From the NCBI RefSeq assembly GCF_051106095.1, contig NC_135786.1, positions 199,017,001-199,081,000 of the forward strand: a DNA stretch of 64,000 nucleotides, written 5' to 3'. This DNA comes from Pogona vitticeps (lineage: Eukaryota > Chordata > Lepidosauria > Squamata > Agamidae). The notes below the pieces were generated by a model. It did no database searches. It was not told where the DNA came from and worked only from the letters and a program-made list of their open reading frames with translations. Each line of letters begins with the position of its first letter. The stretch's first letter is position 1. Position numbers and translations under genes: made by a program. Shown here piece by piece: positions 39,501-50,491 of this stretch.

Positions 39501-42500
39501 AGCAAACCAAATCATTCCCAGAGTGTTCCTACCTGCACTTTCTGGCCTTTATCAGTAGCTTCTACTTTTTTATTTTATTTTTTTACTACAGATAGGATTG
39601 CTCTGGTTTGATCCATTTCCAGTGCATGTGAGTTCTGGAAATGGACCAAAAGTGAGACTTCCTCTAATTTGTCAGTACAGTGGTGCCTCGCTTAACGAGC
39701 GCACCGTTTAACGAAGAATCCGTATAGCGATCCCTTTTTGGGGATCGTTATGCGGATCAGCCCCAATCGCCGCACTCGCTTTGCGATGATTGGGGCCTCC
39801 AGCGGCCATTTTGGAGCCGCCGAACAGCTGATCGGCGGCTCCAAAATGGCCGCCGGATGACCCGAAATGGCCCCTATCAGTGTTTTCGCGCCCTCCCCTT
39901 GCTTACGGAGATCGCGAAAACGCTGTGGGGGGGCATTTCGGGCCATCCGCGGTCATTTTAATGGCCGCGGATGACCCGAAATGCCCCCCGCAGCGTTTTC
40001 GCGACCTCCGTAAGCAAGGGGAGGGCGCGAAAACACTGATAGGGGCCATTTCGGGTCATGCGGCGGCCATTTTGGAGCCACCGATCAGCTGATCGGTGGC
40101 TCCAAAATGGCCGCCGGATGCGAAAACATCGCTGGAGGGGTAAGTTTCGAAGCTTATTGGAACGCATTAAACTAAGTTTAATGCGTTCCAATAGGCTTTC
40201 CTTACCCACACAGCAATGTTTTCGTATAGCGAAGGTTAATCCGGAACGGATTAACCTCGCTATACGGGGCACCACTGTATTGTGAAGTGACTTAAGAAGA
40301 GAGTCATTTCATGGTATTAACAAATTCATCACTTCCTAAGCTCCATGGTGGAGCCAAGGAAGTGATTTTTTTTAAGTGTGTATGAGGACAGTGAATATGT
40401 GCTGTATCACTTTAAATACCTAAAAGACTAACGGAAAACAAATGTGATTTAGGAAAGCAAAAGCATATTTTGACAGCAGGCAGCGCTGCACTAATACACA
40501 TCTGCTTTCCATTTGTCTTTTAGGTATTTGAATTGATGCAGCACATATTTGCTGCCCTAATACACAGTATTAACTTCCTTAGCCCCCTCACAGAGCTGAA
40601 GAAGTGATAATTTGCCAATACAGTATCTCTTCTTAATCCACTTCATAAAACTGGCATATTGGCAGCAGGCTGCTGTGGGCCAAATAGAGTCACTTGCGAT
40701 CTGTATGTCATTTGGATGCAAAAATTGCTCTGAATAGCATATCACACTTCCTAGTGACCATATCCAGCCCACTCAAGATGCCATGTAGACAAACCCTCAT
40801 TTCATATGGCATTAAATGGTACAACCATGAAACTCTTCCACTTCTACCACAGAGTTAAAGCAGAATCCTTGTCACATGTGCAGATAAATCCTACGCACAA
40901 AAGGCCTGAATGGTTTTAAAAAAATCAGAGAAATCATTCACTTAAAATTGCTCAGACTACCCCGAATAAATGCATTCAAGTGGTGCCCTGCTTGATGATT
41001 ACCTCGTTAGACGAGGAAATTGCTTAACGATGAAGTTTTTTAAAATGATCATTTAATAGGGAAAAATTGCTTCACGATGATTGATTTCCTGCTTCGGGAA
41101 CCAATTCTTTGCTTACCGACGATCAAAACAGCTGATCGTCGGTCTTTCAAAATGGCCGCCTGCTGTGTAAAATGGCTCCCCACTGTGTTTTAGGACAGAT
41201 TCCTCACTTTAGAGGCACCAAAAATGGCCGCCCTATGGAGGAACTTTGCTGGGCGCTGAGGTATTTTGCCCATTGGAATGCATTGAACCAGTTTTCAATG
41301 CATTTCGATGGGATTTTTACTTTCGCTTGATGACGATTTCATTCTACAGCGATTTTGCTGGAACGGATTATCCTCGTCAAGCAAGGCACCACTGTATATG
41401 TTTCAGAAAAATTTCAGATTATCCATACAACAGAAAAGATTTCTTAGTCACATTAGGTATATGCCTTGTTAGCATCTTCCATTCTTCATGACACCTCAAA
41501 AAACAACCTCCTCCTTTAATGGAGGTTATGTATTTTTTTTTTTTTTTGGTGGGGAAATTGCCTGCATCCTTTTCTATCCAAGCAGTAGTTATGATGTGGA
41601 TGGTGATAAAGACAGGAGATTGAGGAACAAGAGAAGAAAAAGAGGGAAGACTGTAAGGTGTAAGTGAAATGTCAAATGGCTACTGGCAAAGGAAGAGAGA
41701 GAGAGAGCAAATGGGAGAGAATACTTTTGTCAAAGTCCAAGATATCACAAGCAGCCTCTCACTATGGACAAGGGCACCAGAACCCTGTCCACCATGCAGG
41801 GTATCCTTTAAACCTTCCCTCTTTACCACAGTCTTTGCATCTAGACCTACTTGGCCTGAGCCAACCTTAAGCCTACCTGAATGATATCAGCTCTATTGCT
41901 GGATGGACATTAAAAAGGTATTTTTTTACTCTCTTACAATAGGCCTAGTGAATAAGCAGGACTTTAATTAGTCAATCAACTCCGTTCTTTACTAATCTGA
42001 ATGCACACCAATACTTTAAACACTAAAGCCAAATTAAATGTCTATTCTCTTCCCCACAATTATACAAAACATACATTTCCCCACAAGAGCCCCAATCATA
42101 GCACAATTAAAAGTTGTAATTAAGTTCTTCCTGTACTCTAATATACCATTTCCTGGTTTTATACCAACTTAGTATTTTAAACAAAATACTAAGAATTCTG
42201 GTGAGCTTATGGCAGGCTTAGGGTAGAGCCAATGGTATACACAGGAACTGAGGCAGTAGGAATTTTACAACTGTTTAGTCAGACTCAGGTTTTTTAATCA
42301 ACTCAGTGGGACTTTGCTCTCATCTAAGTCCACACAGACTGAAGGCACAAGACATGTAGGTCACTCCTCCCTCCTCCATCATCTTTCCATGTATTGTGTA
42401 AGATTCCTGCCCACCTATACAGTTAGTATATAAGATTTTCATATGCGGGAAGATTATGACCAAAATGGACAGGGATAGACTCTGAAAGACACTTAAAATA

Positions 42501-44712
42501 CTGAGTCCATTGGGAACAAATGACATATTTTCAGTTGCATATGTAAGAGGGAGCTTGCTGGATAGCTCAGTGGTTTAGGTATGTTGGGAGTCTGATTCCC
42601 CACTGTGCCCTTCGTAGGTAGAGCCAGCCTATGTAGCCTTGGGCAAGCTGCACAATCCCAGAAGAAGGGGATGGTGAACTACTTCTGTGTATTTTCTACC
42701 TAGAAAACCTTGGAAAGAGTTGCCATAAGTCAGAATTGATTCGACTGCACATGATGATGATGTAACAAGATGTGCTAGGAAAATAAGGTTGCCCAAAGAC
42801 AGTTCCCTGTTGCTTAAGGATTAATTGGCCATCCATTCTAAAGTATTTAATGTTGATTGAAATGCATCAGATGCTCTGGGAATACAGAGATACCGTGTTT
42901 CTCCAAAAATAAGATGGGGTCTTATATTAATTTAACCACATTAGGGCTTATTTTCAGGTGATTTTTTTTCATGTACAACAATCTACATTTATTCAAATAC
43001 AGTCATGTCATCTTCTTCTGGTTGCTGTACAAGGGTGGAGGGTGGGGTTTCACTTAACTGGAGCTTATTTTTGGGGTAGGGTTTATATTCCAAGCATCCT
43101 GAAAAATCCTACTAGAGCTTATTTTCAGGAAAGGTCTTATTTTTGGAGAAACAGGGGATGAAATATTTGCTATTTCTCTGCATTTCTGTTTGCTTGTTAT
43201 ATGCTATTACGCTTCATCCAACTTATAGCACTCCTAACAGGTACAGTATGTGAGATATTTAAGGAGTGGTTTTACCTCTGTCTCCCTTAAGTGAATTTGC
43301 AGGGCTGAGCAGGGATTTGAACCCTGGTCTCCTGAATCAGAATACATCATGCGAAAGGCCGGACTGGAGGAATCCCAAGATGGAATTAAGACTGCCAGAA
43401 GAAATATCAACAACCTCAGATATGCAGATGATACCACTCTGATGGCAGAAAGTGAGGAGCAATTAAGGAACCTTGTAATGAGGGTGAAAGAGGAGAGTGT
43501 AAAAAATGGTCTGAAACTCAACATCAAAAAAACTAAGATCATGGCCACTGGTTCCATCACCTCCTGGCAAATGGAAGGGGAAGATATGGAGGTAGTAACA
43601 GATTTTATGTTCTTGGGCTCCATGATCACTGCAGATGGTGACAGCAGCCATGAAATTAAAAGATGCCTGCTTCTTGGGAGGAAAGTGATGACAAACCTCG
43701 ACAGTATCTTAAAAAGCAGAGACATCACCTTGCCAACAAAAGTCCGAATAGTCATAGCTATGGTTTTTCCTGTAGCAATGTATGGAAGTGAGAGCTAGAC
43801 CATAAAGAAGGCTGACTGGCGAATTGATGCTTTTGAATTGTGGTGCTGGAGGAGGCTCTTGAGAGTCCCCTGGACTGCAAGGAGAACAAACCTATGCATT
43901 CTGAAGGAAATCAACCCTGAGTGCTCACTGGAAGGACAGATCCTGATGCTGAGGCTCCAGTACTTTGGCCATCTCATGAGAAGAGAAGACTCCTTGGAAA
44001 AGACCTTGATGTTAGGAAAGTGTGACGGCAAGAGGAGAAGGGGACGACCGAGGATGAGATGGCTGGACAGTGTCTGCGAAGCAACCAACATGAAATTGAC
44101 ACAACTCCGGGAGGCAGTGGAACATAGGAGGGCCTGGCGTGCTCTGGTCCATGGGGTCACCAAGAGTCGGACACGACTATACGACTAAACAACAACTCCT
44201 GAATCACAGCCCATCACACTACCCACTATACCATCTTGGGACTATTCTCTGGATTTAGGCACGCCGACGATGCCCACGCTGGAGCGGGAAGGGAGCCTAG
44301 GCCAAAGGAGGGGAGCCGCCACCAGGAAGACGGGCTCTGCTTTGCTCGCTTAAGGCCACGCCACACAGGAGGGTTTTTGCTGAAGGGGGAAAAAAAGACC
44401 CTCCACGGCAGACGCGCCTCCGAGTCAGCCCGGAGCGGCTGCTCGCCGGAGCGCGGGTGCGAGTGTGCGTGCGCGTGCGCGTGCGCCTCGGTCTCGCGCT
44501 TTTACCTTCCACGCCAAGTCGCCGTCGAAGTCTCGGGCTCTTAGGAAGCGGACCAGGTGCGTATCGGAGAGGAGGAAGGGAAGGGTCCGGATCCTCTCCT
44601 CCTCCCTGGCTTTGCGCCGGAGCTCAGCCACGGCGGCTCTCACGGGGGGCGAGTCGTCGGGCAGATGGCTGAGGTTTACCTGCGGCGGGGCAGGCGGCTC
44701 AGCGTGGCTCAT
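30360..44712 (-). CDS. TTPA: Alpha-tocopherol transfer protein, complete gene (5 coding exons)
   Basis: TTPA is the cytosolic CRAL-TRIO lipid carrier that selects RRR-alpha-tocopherol in hepatocytes and delivers it to the plasma membrane. Five exons join in phase to 840 bp (279 aa; human is 278). Visible parts: the N-terminal helical CRAL-TRIO-N region (residues 1-75, with [10 protein letters not shown]), then the SEC14-type binding domain with [28 protein letters not shown] and GIHFINEP. The phosphoinositide-contact residues of human (Lys190, Arg192, Lys217, Arg221) are all kept as Lys191, Arg193, Lys218 and Arg222. Human His101 is replaced by Leu102. All introns are GT-AG; intron 1 is 9.7 kb and repeat-rich. 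No break seen. Confidence 0.96.
31978..32088 (-). CDS. TTPA: TTPA exon 4
   Basis: Acceptor TTGGCAG and donor GTGAGT. It encodes [16 protein letters not shown] through [14 protein letters not shown] to EKIKAR. It carries the basic residues that contact phosphoinositides in the human protein. Confidence 0.96.
32950..33143 (-). CDS. TTPA: TTPA exon 3
   Basis: Acceptor TGCTCCAG and donor GTAAGT. It encodes [20 protein letters not shown] through [13 protein letters not shown] to [10 protein letters not shown], almost identical to human exon 3. Confidence 0.97.
34671..34824 (-). CDS. TTPA: TTPA exon 2
   Basis: Acceptor TTTTCAG and donor GTAAGT. It encodes [20 protein letters not shown] through [19 protein letters not shown] to SKVLIYRV. 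Leu102 sits where human has His101. Confidence 0.96.
37475..37825 (+). repeat. Squamate interspersed repeat (aaggtaaag type)
   Basis: It begins aaaggtaaaggtaaagcttc, runs through gtccagtcgtgtccaactct, tggtcacgtggccagcacga and cgaactgctaggttggcggg, and ends near gtggttcaacctgc. This is a very abundant squamate repeat, SINE-like in size. I do not name the family. Confidence 0.65.
37840..37990 (+). repeat. SINE-like repeat fragment
   Basis: It contains gtgagatatttatggagtgg, gaacccaggtctcctgaatc and ctatccactgtatcatgctgg. A related copy, split by a BovB, lies around 43240-44240. Confidence 0.5.
38440..38640 (-). mobile_element. CR1 LINE, 3' end fragment
   Basis: It begins tcatagaatcacagaataat and holds aaggccatcgagtccaaccc and ctcttgaatgtctccagtc, the reversed CR1 3' end. 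About 200 bp remain. Confidence 0.88.
39678..40277. mobile_element. Tigger-like MITE, 600-bp near-perfect palindrome
   Basis: Ends cagtggtgcctcgcttaacg and the inverse cgaggtta/ggggcaccactg with TA on both sides. Almost the whole element folds on itself: the arms 39790-39955 and 39960-40125 are close inverse copies with the centre near 39957. Each arm holds a smaller palindrome (gccattttggagcc with ggctccaaaatggc). Very CpG-rich for its AT-rich surroundings. Reading frames through it are artefacts. Confidence 0.85.
40977..41394. mobile_element. Tigger-like MITE (CAGTGGTGCC family)
   Basis: Ends caagtggtgccctgcttgat and tcaagcaaggcaccactg, followed by TA. The interior keeps gctgatcgtcggtctttcaa and aatggccgcc blocks shared with the 39678 copy. 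Confidence 0.78.
42556..42765 (+). repeat. tRNA-derived squamate SINE
   Basis: The head tggatagctcagtggttta resembles a tRNA box A promoter. It continues through accttgggcaagctgcaca to ttgccataagtcagaattg near the 3' end. It fits Sauria-type SINEs, though I cannot assign the subfamily. Confidence 0.6.
42892..43156. mobile_element. MITE with accgtgtttctcc ends
   Basis: The left end accgtgtttctccaaaaata and the right end tatttttggagaaacag are inverse copies. A TA dinucleotide precedes the left end. The interior repeats cttattttcagg. Common in sauropsid genomes; superfamily uncertain. Confidence 0.6.
43340..44195 (+). mobile_element. BovB LINE, 5'-truncated (856 bp)
   Basis: It starts in the reverse-transcriptase domain (AGLEESQDG, then [18 protein letters not shown]) and runs to the 3' end through [38 protein letters not shown] and [20 protein letters not shown]. 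The frame has a stop after YGSES, then resumes. An exact 11-bp duplication, ctcctgaatca, flanks it (43329-43339 and 44196-44206). It is inserted in an older SINE-like repeat. Confidence 0.94.
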
Positions 44713-45310
44713 GGCGCCGCCGCCGCCGCGTCCCGGGGGGGAAACAACGAGGTGTTTTCCGCCGCCCTCGCTCCCAAATGCGTGGAACCAGCGCAGAGAA
44801 GGGAGGCTCCCTCTAGAGCCGTTCGCCCGGCCGGGTTACATAAGAAAGAGGAGCAACTGGCACAGCCGGACTGGTCGCCGACCCCGCGGGCCAAACACTA
44901 GGGCCAAGGCCACGCCGCCGCCCCGAATTGAGCCGTGGCGTCAGTGGATCGGCTCCTCTTGCGCTTTGGCCGGCTCGGCGCCTTGCCAGGCTGCCTCCGC
45001 TCCTCTTCCCAGGAGAGAAACAGGGAAGGGGGATCCTGGACCGGTGACAGAATCTGGGGAGCCCCCCCGCAACCCCGGGCACGGGTGGGAGGGAAGAGAG
45101 GCTCACCTTCCCTCCCATAGGCAAGGCGAGCCGGACCGGAGTCGGGCCGCTCTGCTGGCGCGAACTGCACCCTGACACCCACTTCAGGATACTGTACCTC
45201 TGTCAGCGTTTGTCCCATAAGACGGGACAGCACTAGGAGCTAACCACTAGGCTTCCGGAGGGGCGGCGCTGCTATACGGGTCTTGTCAGGCAGGCCTCCG
45301 AGGGACATGT
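44240..45310 (-). promoter_or_regulatory. TTPA CpG-island promoter
   Basis: About 1 kb of dense CpG covers TTPA exon 1, the start of intron 1 and about 600 bp upstream. No TATA box is evident. It is followed on the right by AT-rich DNA with no divergent gene. Confidence 0.7.
44506..44712 (-). CDS. TTPA: TTPA exon 1
   Basis: It starts at ATG 44712 and ends with donor GTAAAA. It encodes 69 residues: a Pro-rich start ([10 protein letters not shown]), [20 protein letters not shown] and then [17 protein letters not shown]. Human residues 1-68 align along its length. Confidence 0.95.
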
Positions 45311-46790
45311 TCGCGATCTAGCCTGGGATCCGGATCGCCAAGATTTAAGTCTTCGCTTCCCCAACCCTCCATCAGTATGTGTGTGTTGGGGGGGGCTGTC
45401 AAAAGAGTGCCTCAGATCTGCTGAAGAGTGTTTTCTCCTTAACCAACTACCGCCAACACCATCATCAACAACAAAACTGCTCCGGGTTAGGCAACGCTTT
45501 TCTGAGCTCCCTAATTTTTGTAAATTTTTAGTGAGCCAATAAACATGTTGTCAAACTCAAAACCTTTCCCCCTTTAACCTGCTTTTGGGACAGGACTTTA
45601 GAGCAGAAGTCTACTTAGCAGAGTAAGGGGTAATGTTCAGGAAATGAGGCAGGATGGTTGCCACATTTTGAAATAAATTGAAGTAGTATATTATCATGCA
45701 TCATTATGGTCTAAAAAGTGGGGGTGGCAGAGGTTGTAAGGCCATGGGGCTCTAAAGTGTTTTGGCCTTTGAACCCAGGAGTGAGGGATAGGATGGAAGG
45801 GCAAGAATGTATTGCTATGGGACTTTGAAAAGGAAGTTCATTTTTGTGATAGAGACTCCCAGCCAGGTGCTTTTCATCAGGAAAAAAAAATATAAATGAT
45901 GCATTAAAAACTGCTGGGTAGCTCAGTGGTTTAGCTCTCTGGCAGGAGAAGCAGAAATTGAGAGTTTCAGTGGGGCTGGACCTGAAGATCGATAGGATCC
46001 CTTCCAGCTCTGCACTTCTAAGATTAGTATTAGTACTGTTATTAGCTCCAAAAACAAAACACCTCCAAGGAAGTCTGTTGAAGTGTTTTCTGCAACAAAT
46101 TACAAGGACGTCCTAAGGAGAAGTGGTTTTAAATATATTTATGCGCTAACCGGCATAAATCTTCTGTCTGGACACACACACACCTCAATAAATAAATCTT
46201 GATACTAATTTTTCTGTCACACGCAAGCACTGTTTTCTTTATGCCATGATTATGATTGATGACGAGTGGGATAAGGGAGGTGCTGTGCTTCTCTGACCCT
46301 GGCACTTGGGTGCACATTTTTCCGTTTTCTCATTAAATTGTTGATCTGCAACCTTTTCACAAAACCTTTGATGTGGCAACTATGGTGTTTCATTCAAAAG
46401 TTTAGCATTTCTCTAATTTAAGAGGATATTCATTTGAGAACTGCTGTGTTCATATAATTAGATGGGAGGACACAGCAAATAAAAGTCTAAGCTGCTTGAA
46501 TAACACTCTACCAGATTCTTTTTTATTCCCTGCATCTGTGCGTTTCACTCTTCATTGTGACGGTGTGCTTAATCTGACTAGTTTAGTTAATATCCGTGGG
46601 AACTCTTCTCAGAATTCTTTCCTGCCTCTGCAACTCCTCAGGCTTTCTGCTGCAGAAGAATCCAGTCAAACACGACTTAGGGCCCATTATTGGGCCTATT
46701 TTGTGGCAATACGGCCGGTGAAACAGCAATATTTCTCCAGCCGTATTGCTTTTTCAGAATGTCATCCATCAGAGCTGCTTTGAGTGGTCC
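45311..46790. other. Intergenic, no gene seen
   Basis: A partial tRNA-like SINE head lies at about 45908-46022 (gctgggtagctcagtggttt). A 10-bp inverted repeat lies at 46706-46749. No coding feature. Confidence 0.4.
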
Positions 46791-47660
46791 GGGATCTTCT
46801 TCAACCAGGAAATCTGGTGAAGGCCCCGGACTGCTCATCAGCTTGCTGATGGGGTTACACTCCCCTTAAGGGAAAGGGTCCGCAGCCTGGGGGTGCTCCT
46901 GGACCTCAGTCTAACTCTGGAAGCCCAGGTGGACTCGGTGGCCAGGGACGCCTTCCTTCAGCTGTGGAAATTGTACCAGCGACGTCCCTACCTGGATGAG
47001 CGGAGTCTCATGACAGTTACACACCCACTAGTAACATCTCGTATAGATTACTGCAATGCGCTCTACATGGTGCTGCCTTTGAAGATGGTCTGGTGACTGC
47101 AACTGGTCCAGAATCGAGCTGCGCAGCTGGTGAGTGGTGGGGCCGCTAGGGAACATATCAAGCCTATTCTGTTTAAATTACATTGGTTACCAGTTGCTGC
47201 CCGGGCCTAATTCAAAGTGCTTGTTTTGACATATAAAGCCCTAAATGGCTTGGGCCCTGGATACCTGAAGGACCGCCACCTTATATATGAACCTACCCGG
47301 CAGTTAAGATCTAGCCAGGGGGCCCTTTTGAAAGAGCCATCCCTCAAGGAGGTAAGAGGGATGGTTTGTAGACAAAGGGCCTTTTCGTCACCTGCCCCCA
47401 GACTATGGAACACACTCCAGAGGGAGATTAGTCTGGCGCCGACACTGATGACATTTTGCGCCAGGTCAAAACCTTCCTGTTCCAGAAGGCTCTTAATTGA
47501 AATAATAGCAACTGTGGGTCCTGATGGCAATTTTTAGAGTATATATTTTAATTGTATTTTAATTATTTTATCTTTTTTACAATATTTTAATTGTTGTAAA
47601 CCGCCTATATACCTTTGGGTAGTGTGGGTGGCATATAAATAAAATAAATAAGTAAAATGT
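46790..47660 (+). mobile_element. L2 LINE, 3' end with C-terminal ORF2 remnant
   Basis: The plus strand encodes broken pieces typical of the L2 ORF2 C-terminus: VTSRIDYCNALYM, LQLVQNRAA, then LVLTYKALNGLGPGYLKD and PAPRLWNTLQREI. The 3' tail ttgtaaaccgcctatatacc leads to a taaataaaataaataag end. Frame breaks are present (for example TGA inside the KMVW stretch), so it is dead. Confidence 0.85.
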
Positions 47661-47949
47661 TGCAGATGTTAACTGAAACGTGGTCATGGGTGGTCGTGGT
47701 GGTGGTAACTTTGCATAAAGTAAACATAAAAAAGAAGCAAGCATGTGAGGAGCTGAATTTTGTTAATATAGCAATATCTACCTCAGTATGTCATATGTAC
47801 ATGACCTGGGTTCAAATCCCTACTTGGCCATGGAAACTTACTGGTGTGTATGTGTATAATTATGTGGCATAATATGGGAGTAATTGGCCTATATAAAATT
47901 GCAAAAAGAAAAGAAAAATGTTAAATAATAGATCCATAAGTGAGTTATG

Positions 47950-49060
47950 GATCTATCATATCTCCTCTCAAGTCTTCTTTTCTGAAAGTGAAACATGCCC
48001 AGTTCTTCCAGACTTTCCTCATAGGGCTTGGTTTCTGATCATTCTTGTTGCCTTCTTCAGAAGTTATTCTAGTTTGTTGCCATCTTTCTTAAAGTGTGGT
48101 GTGAAAAACTGAACACAATACTCTAAATAAGGTCTAACTAGTGCTGAATAGAGGCAAACTAGTACCTAATGGGATTTGGAGACCACATTTCTGTTAATGC
48201 ATCCTAAAATAGCATTTGTGTTTTTTGCAGCCACGTATCAGTTGGCTCATATTTAGCTTTAGATCTGCAATTCAAATATCCTTCTCACTTATCATATTAC
48301 TCAGCCAAGTATCCCCAATCTTGTAACCATGAATTTGGGCTTTTTCCCCCTGGGTGTAGAACTTTGCACGCATCCCTGTTAAATTCCATAGTTGTATCAG
48401 CCTATCAGCTCAAGCCTATCCAGATACTTTAGAATTTTGTTCCTATCTTCCAAGGTAATAGCTATTCTACCCAATTTTGTATCGTTTGCAAATTGGGTAA
48501 GTATTCCCTGCACTCCCTCATCTAAGCCATTAATAAAAATGTTGGAGGGCACTGGGCCCAGGACTGAACCTTGTGGTACCCCAATTGTTACTTCCCAGTT
48601 TGAGAAGGAGCCATTGATAAGCACTCTGATTCTGTAACCAACTGTTTATCTACCTGAGTTGTTCTATCCAGACCACACCTAGTTAGTTTGCTAATCAGAA
48701 TATCATGGGGCACCTTATCAAAGGTTTTGCTGAAGTCAAAATGAATTACAGTGGGGTCTTGACTTGAGAACTTAATCCGTATTGGAAGGCGGTTCTCAAG
48801 TCAAAAAGTCTGTAGGTCAAGTCTCCATTGACCTACAGTGCATTGAAAACCGATTAATCCTGTAACAGGCTGTTTTTGTTCCATTTTGGTTTTTTTCTGG
48901 TCTGTAAGTCAATTCTCAGGCTGCAAGTCAAACCTAAATTTTGCGGCCAGAGAAGTCTGTAACTCAAAAAGTCTGTAAGTCAAGCCGTCTGTAAGTCAAG
49001 GGTCCACTGTATATCTACAGCATTCCCACCATCTACCAGGGAGATTACTCAATCAAAAAT
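47950..49060 (-). mobile_element. CR1 LINE, 3' region, split by a MITE
   Basis: The minus strand encodes the CR1 reverse-transcriptase piece GVPQGSVLGPVPSNIFINGL and FANDTKLGRIAITLEDR near 48420-48590. Its reversed 3' end (gcccagttcttccagactt) lies near 47998. Matching CR1 sequence resumes at 49010 (tatctacagcattcccacc) beyond an inserted MITE. Degraded copy. Confidence 0.85.
48749..49009. mobile_element. MITE inserted in CR1 (CAGTGGGGTC ends)
   Basis: The left end cagtggggtcttgactt and the right end aagtcaagggtccactg are inverse copies with TA on both sides. The interior repeats gtctgtaagtcaa. It is related to the remnant at 57226-57700, which ends in gttcgtaagccgagggttaa. Confidence 0.78.
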
Positions 49061-49198
49061 GAGAAAATTCCAGTGGCATCAGAAATGTAACATTTTATTT
49101 AGGTATGATGCTGCAATTTAGATGGATTACAATTAGGAGTCACCATGACTGAAACTGGCATTCTGATTTAAGAAACCTCCAGAACAGAATCATTATTA

Positions 49199-49330
49199 TA
49201 GTGATTCCCAACCTTGGGTAACCCAGGTGTCCCTGGACTACAATTCCCAGAAGCCTTCACCACCAGCTGTGCTGGTTTTCTGGGAGTTGGCATCCAAGAA
49301 TACCTGGGTTACTCAAGGTTGGGAAGCACA
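49199..49330. mobile_element. hAT-type short element
   Basis: It starts tagtgattcccaaccttggg and ends ctcaaggttgggaagcaca, inverse copies, with tacaattcccagaagccttc inside. It is the same family as the copy at 9251-9383. Confidence 0.65.
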
Positions 49331-50491
49331 ACATTTTTGTCATTAGCTACTAGGCCAACAAAAGTATCCTTGGCAATCAAATGAAAGGTGAGGTTGCTTT
49401 TGTAAGAAAAAGGAAGGCTGTCTTATAGTGATTCATAAATGAGAAGCCTATTCAAACTCTTAGATAAATAACATTTAAACCAATGATTATGCTGTAAACA
49501 TTTAGGCTTCAGAGTCACCATATGAAATCCAAAAAGGCTTGGAAGTTTTCCTGCTTAAAATAATCTAAGAAACAAGTTGATAATTAACTGACATTGCAAC
49601 ACTTTGTCTCACAACCCCAGAAATTTTAGAATAGATCATGTTTACTTGTACTTTAGATCAGTCACTAGCCTTGTTGGGGATGAATCTGTCTATAGCCACT
49701 AACTGTATCTGAGAAATTTTTAATAATTTACCTACCTCATCTAAACCTAGATCTAAGTCACTGTTGTTAACTGACATCAAGGTAGTAATTGTTGTGAGTT
49801 ACTGATACTGCATTCCTTCTCATAAACTCTATGGTAATATTTACCTTTTAGCTTCCTCAGGATAGAAACTGTCAATTTAAAAAAGGCAATTGTCACACAC
49901 AGGTAGCTGTGCTTTTCCTTCAATCCTTACAAGTTGAAAATGTACAACTCAAATGGAGCTGCTGTTCCAAGAAATATTACATCCCAGGCTTTTGCACACA
50001 TCATGCATATCCTTTAATAATTCTCTGTCACCCATAATTGAAAAATTGGGTGGGTCGTGGCCCAAAACCTATTCTTAGCCCCAACTACAGCACATGCAGT
50101 GAGTCAATGGGACTTACCTAAGTGGTTCATCATCATTTAGCAATTGATTTAATGGTCCACTCCAGTTAATATTAGCAATTGTATTATGGCCATTGGTGCT
50201 GGTATACAGGGTGATGGTAGGGATTTAAACAAAGGGACAAGATATCGGTGGATGAAATCTAGGGTATCAGTACATTTCATATTTGGTTTTCCTCTTTTCC
50301 TGCTACCTTCCACCTCTCCCAGCATTAATTGCCTTTTCCAGAGAATCCTGCCTTCCCTTAGTATGTCATTATATTGTGTAAAAATTGGGTGGAAAAGGGA
50401 GGCAAACTGATTAAATAAAGTAGACAAAGCATTTACCTGGACAGCATATTTAAGCCACTTAGCTTCTGGTCTTCTTCTGAAGAGCTAAATA
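49331..50491. other. Intergenic, no gene seen
   Basis: No coding feature or confident repeat; short open frames on both strands only. Confidence 0.4.

Larger units (their letters stand above)
34825..44505 (-). other. TTPA intron 1 (9.7 kb, repeat-rich)
   Basis: It holds a C14 run near 35308, a SINE-like repeat at 37475-37825, a CR1 fragment at 38440-38640, two CAGTGGTGCC MITEs, a MITE at 42892-43156 and a BovB nested in an older repeat. No internal gene is supported. The stretches 34.9-37.4, 38.7-39.6 and 41.4-42.5 kb show no recognisable feature. Confidence 0.5.

Noticed and set aside
39880-40285. Plus- and minus-strand frames in the 600-bp palindrome
   Set aside because: Both strands give nearly the same product because the element is a palindrome; no transposase motif.
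44465-45175. 236-aa plus-strand frame over the TTPA promoter
   Set aside because: Antisense shadow of TTPA exon 1 and its CpG island; low complexity and no recognisable domain.
46893-47537. A host coding exon in the frames containing RIDYCNALYM and RLWNTLQREI
   Set aside because: This is the conserved C-terminus of L2 LINE ORF2, broken by stops.
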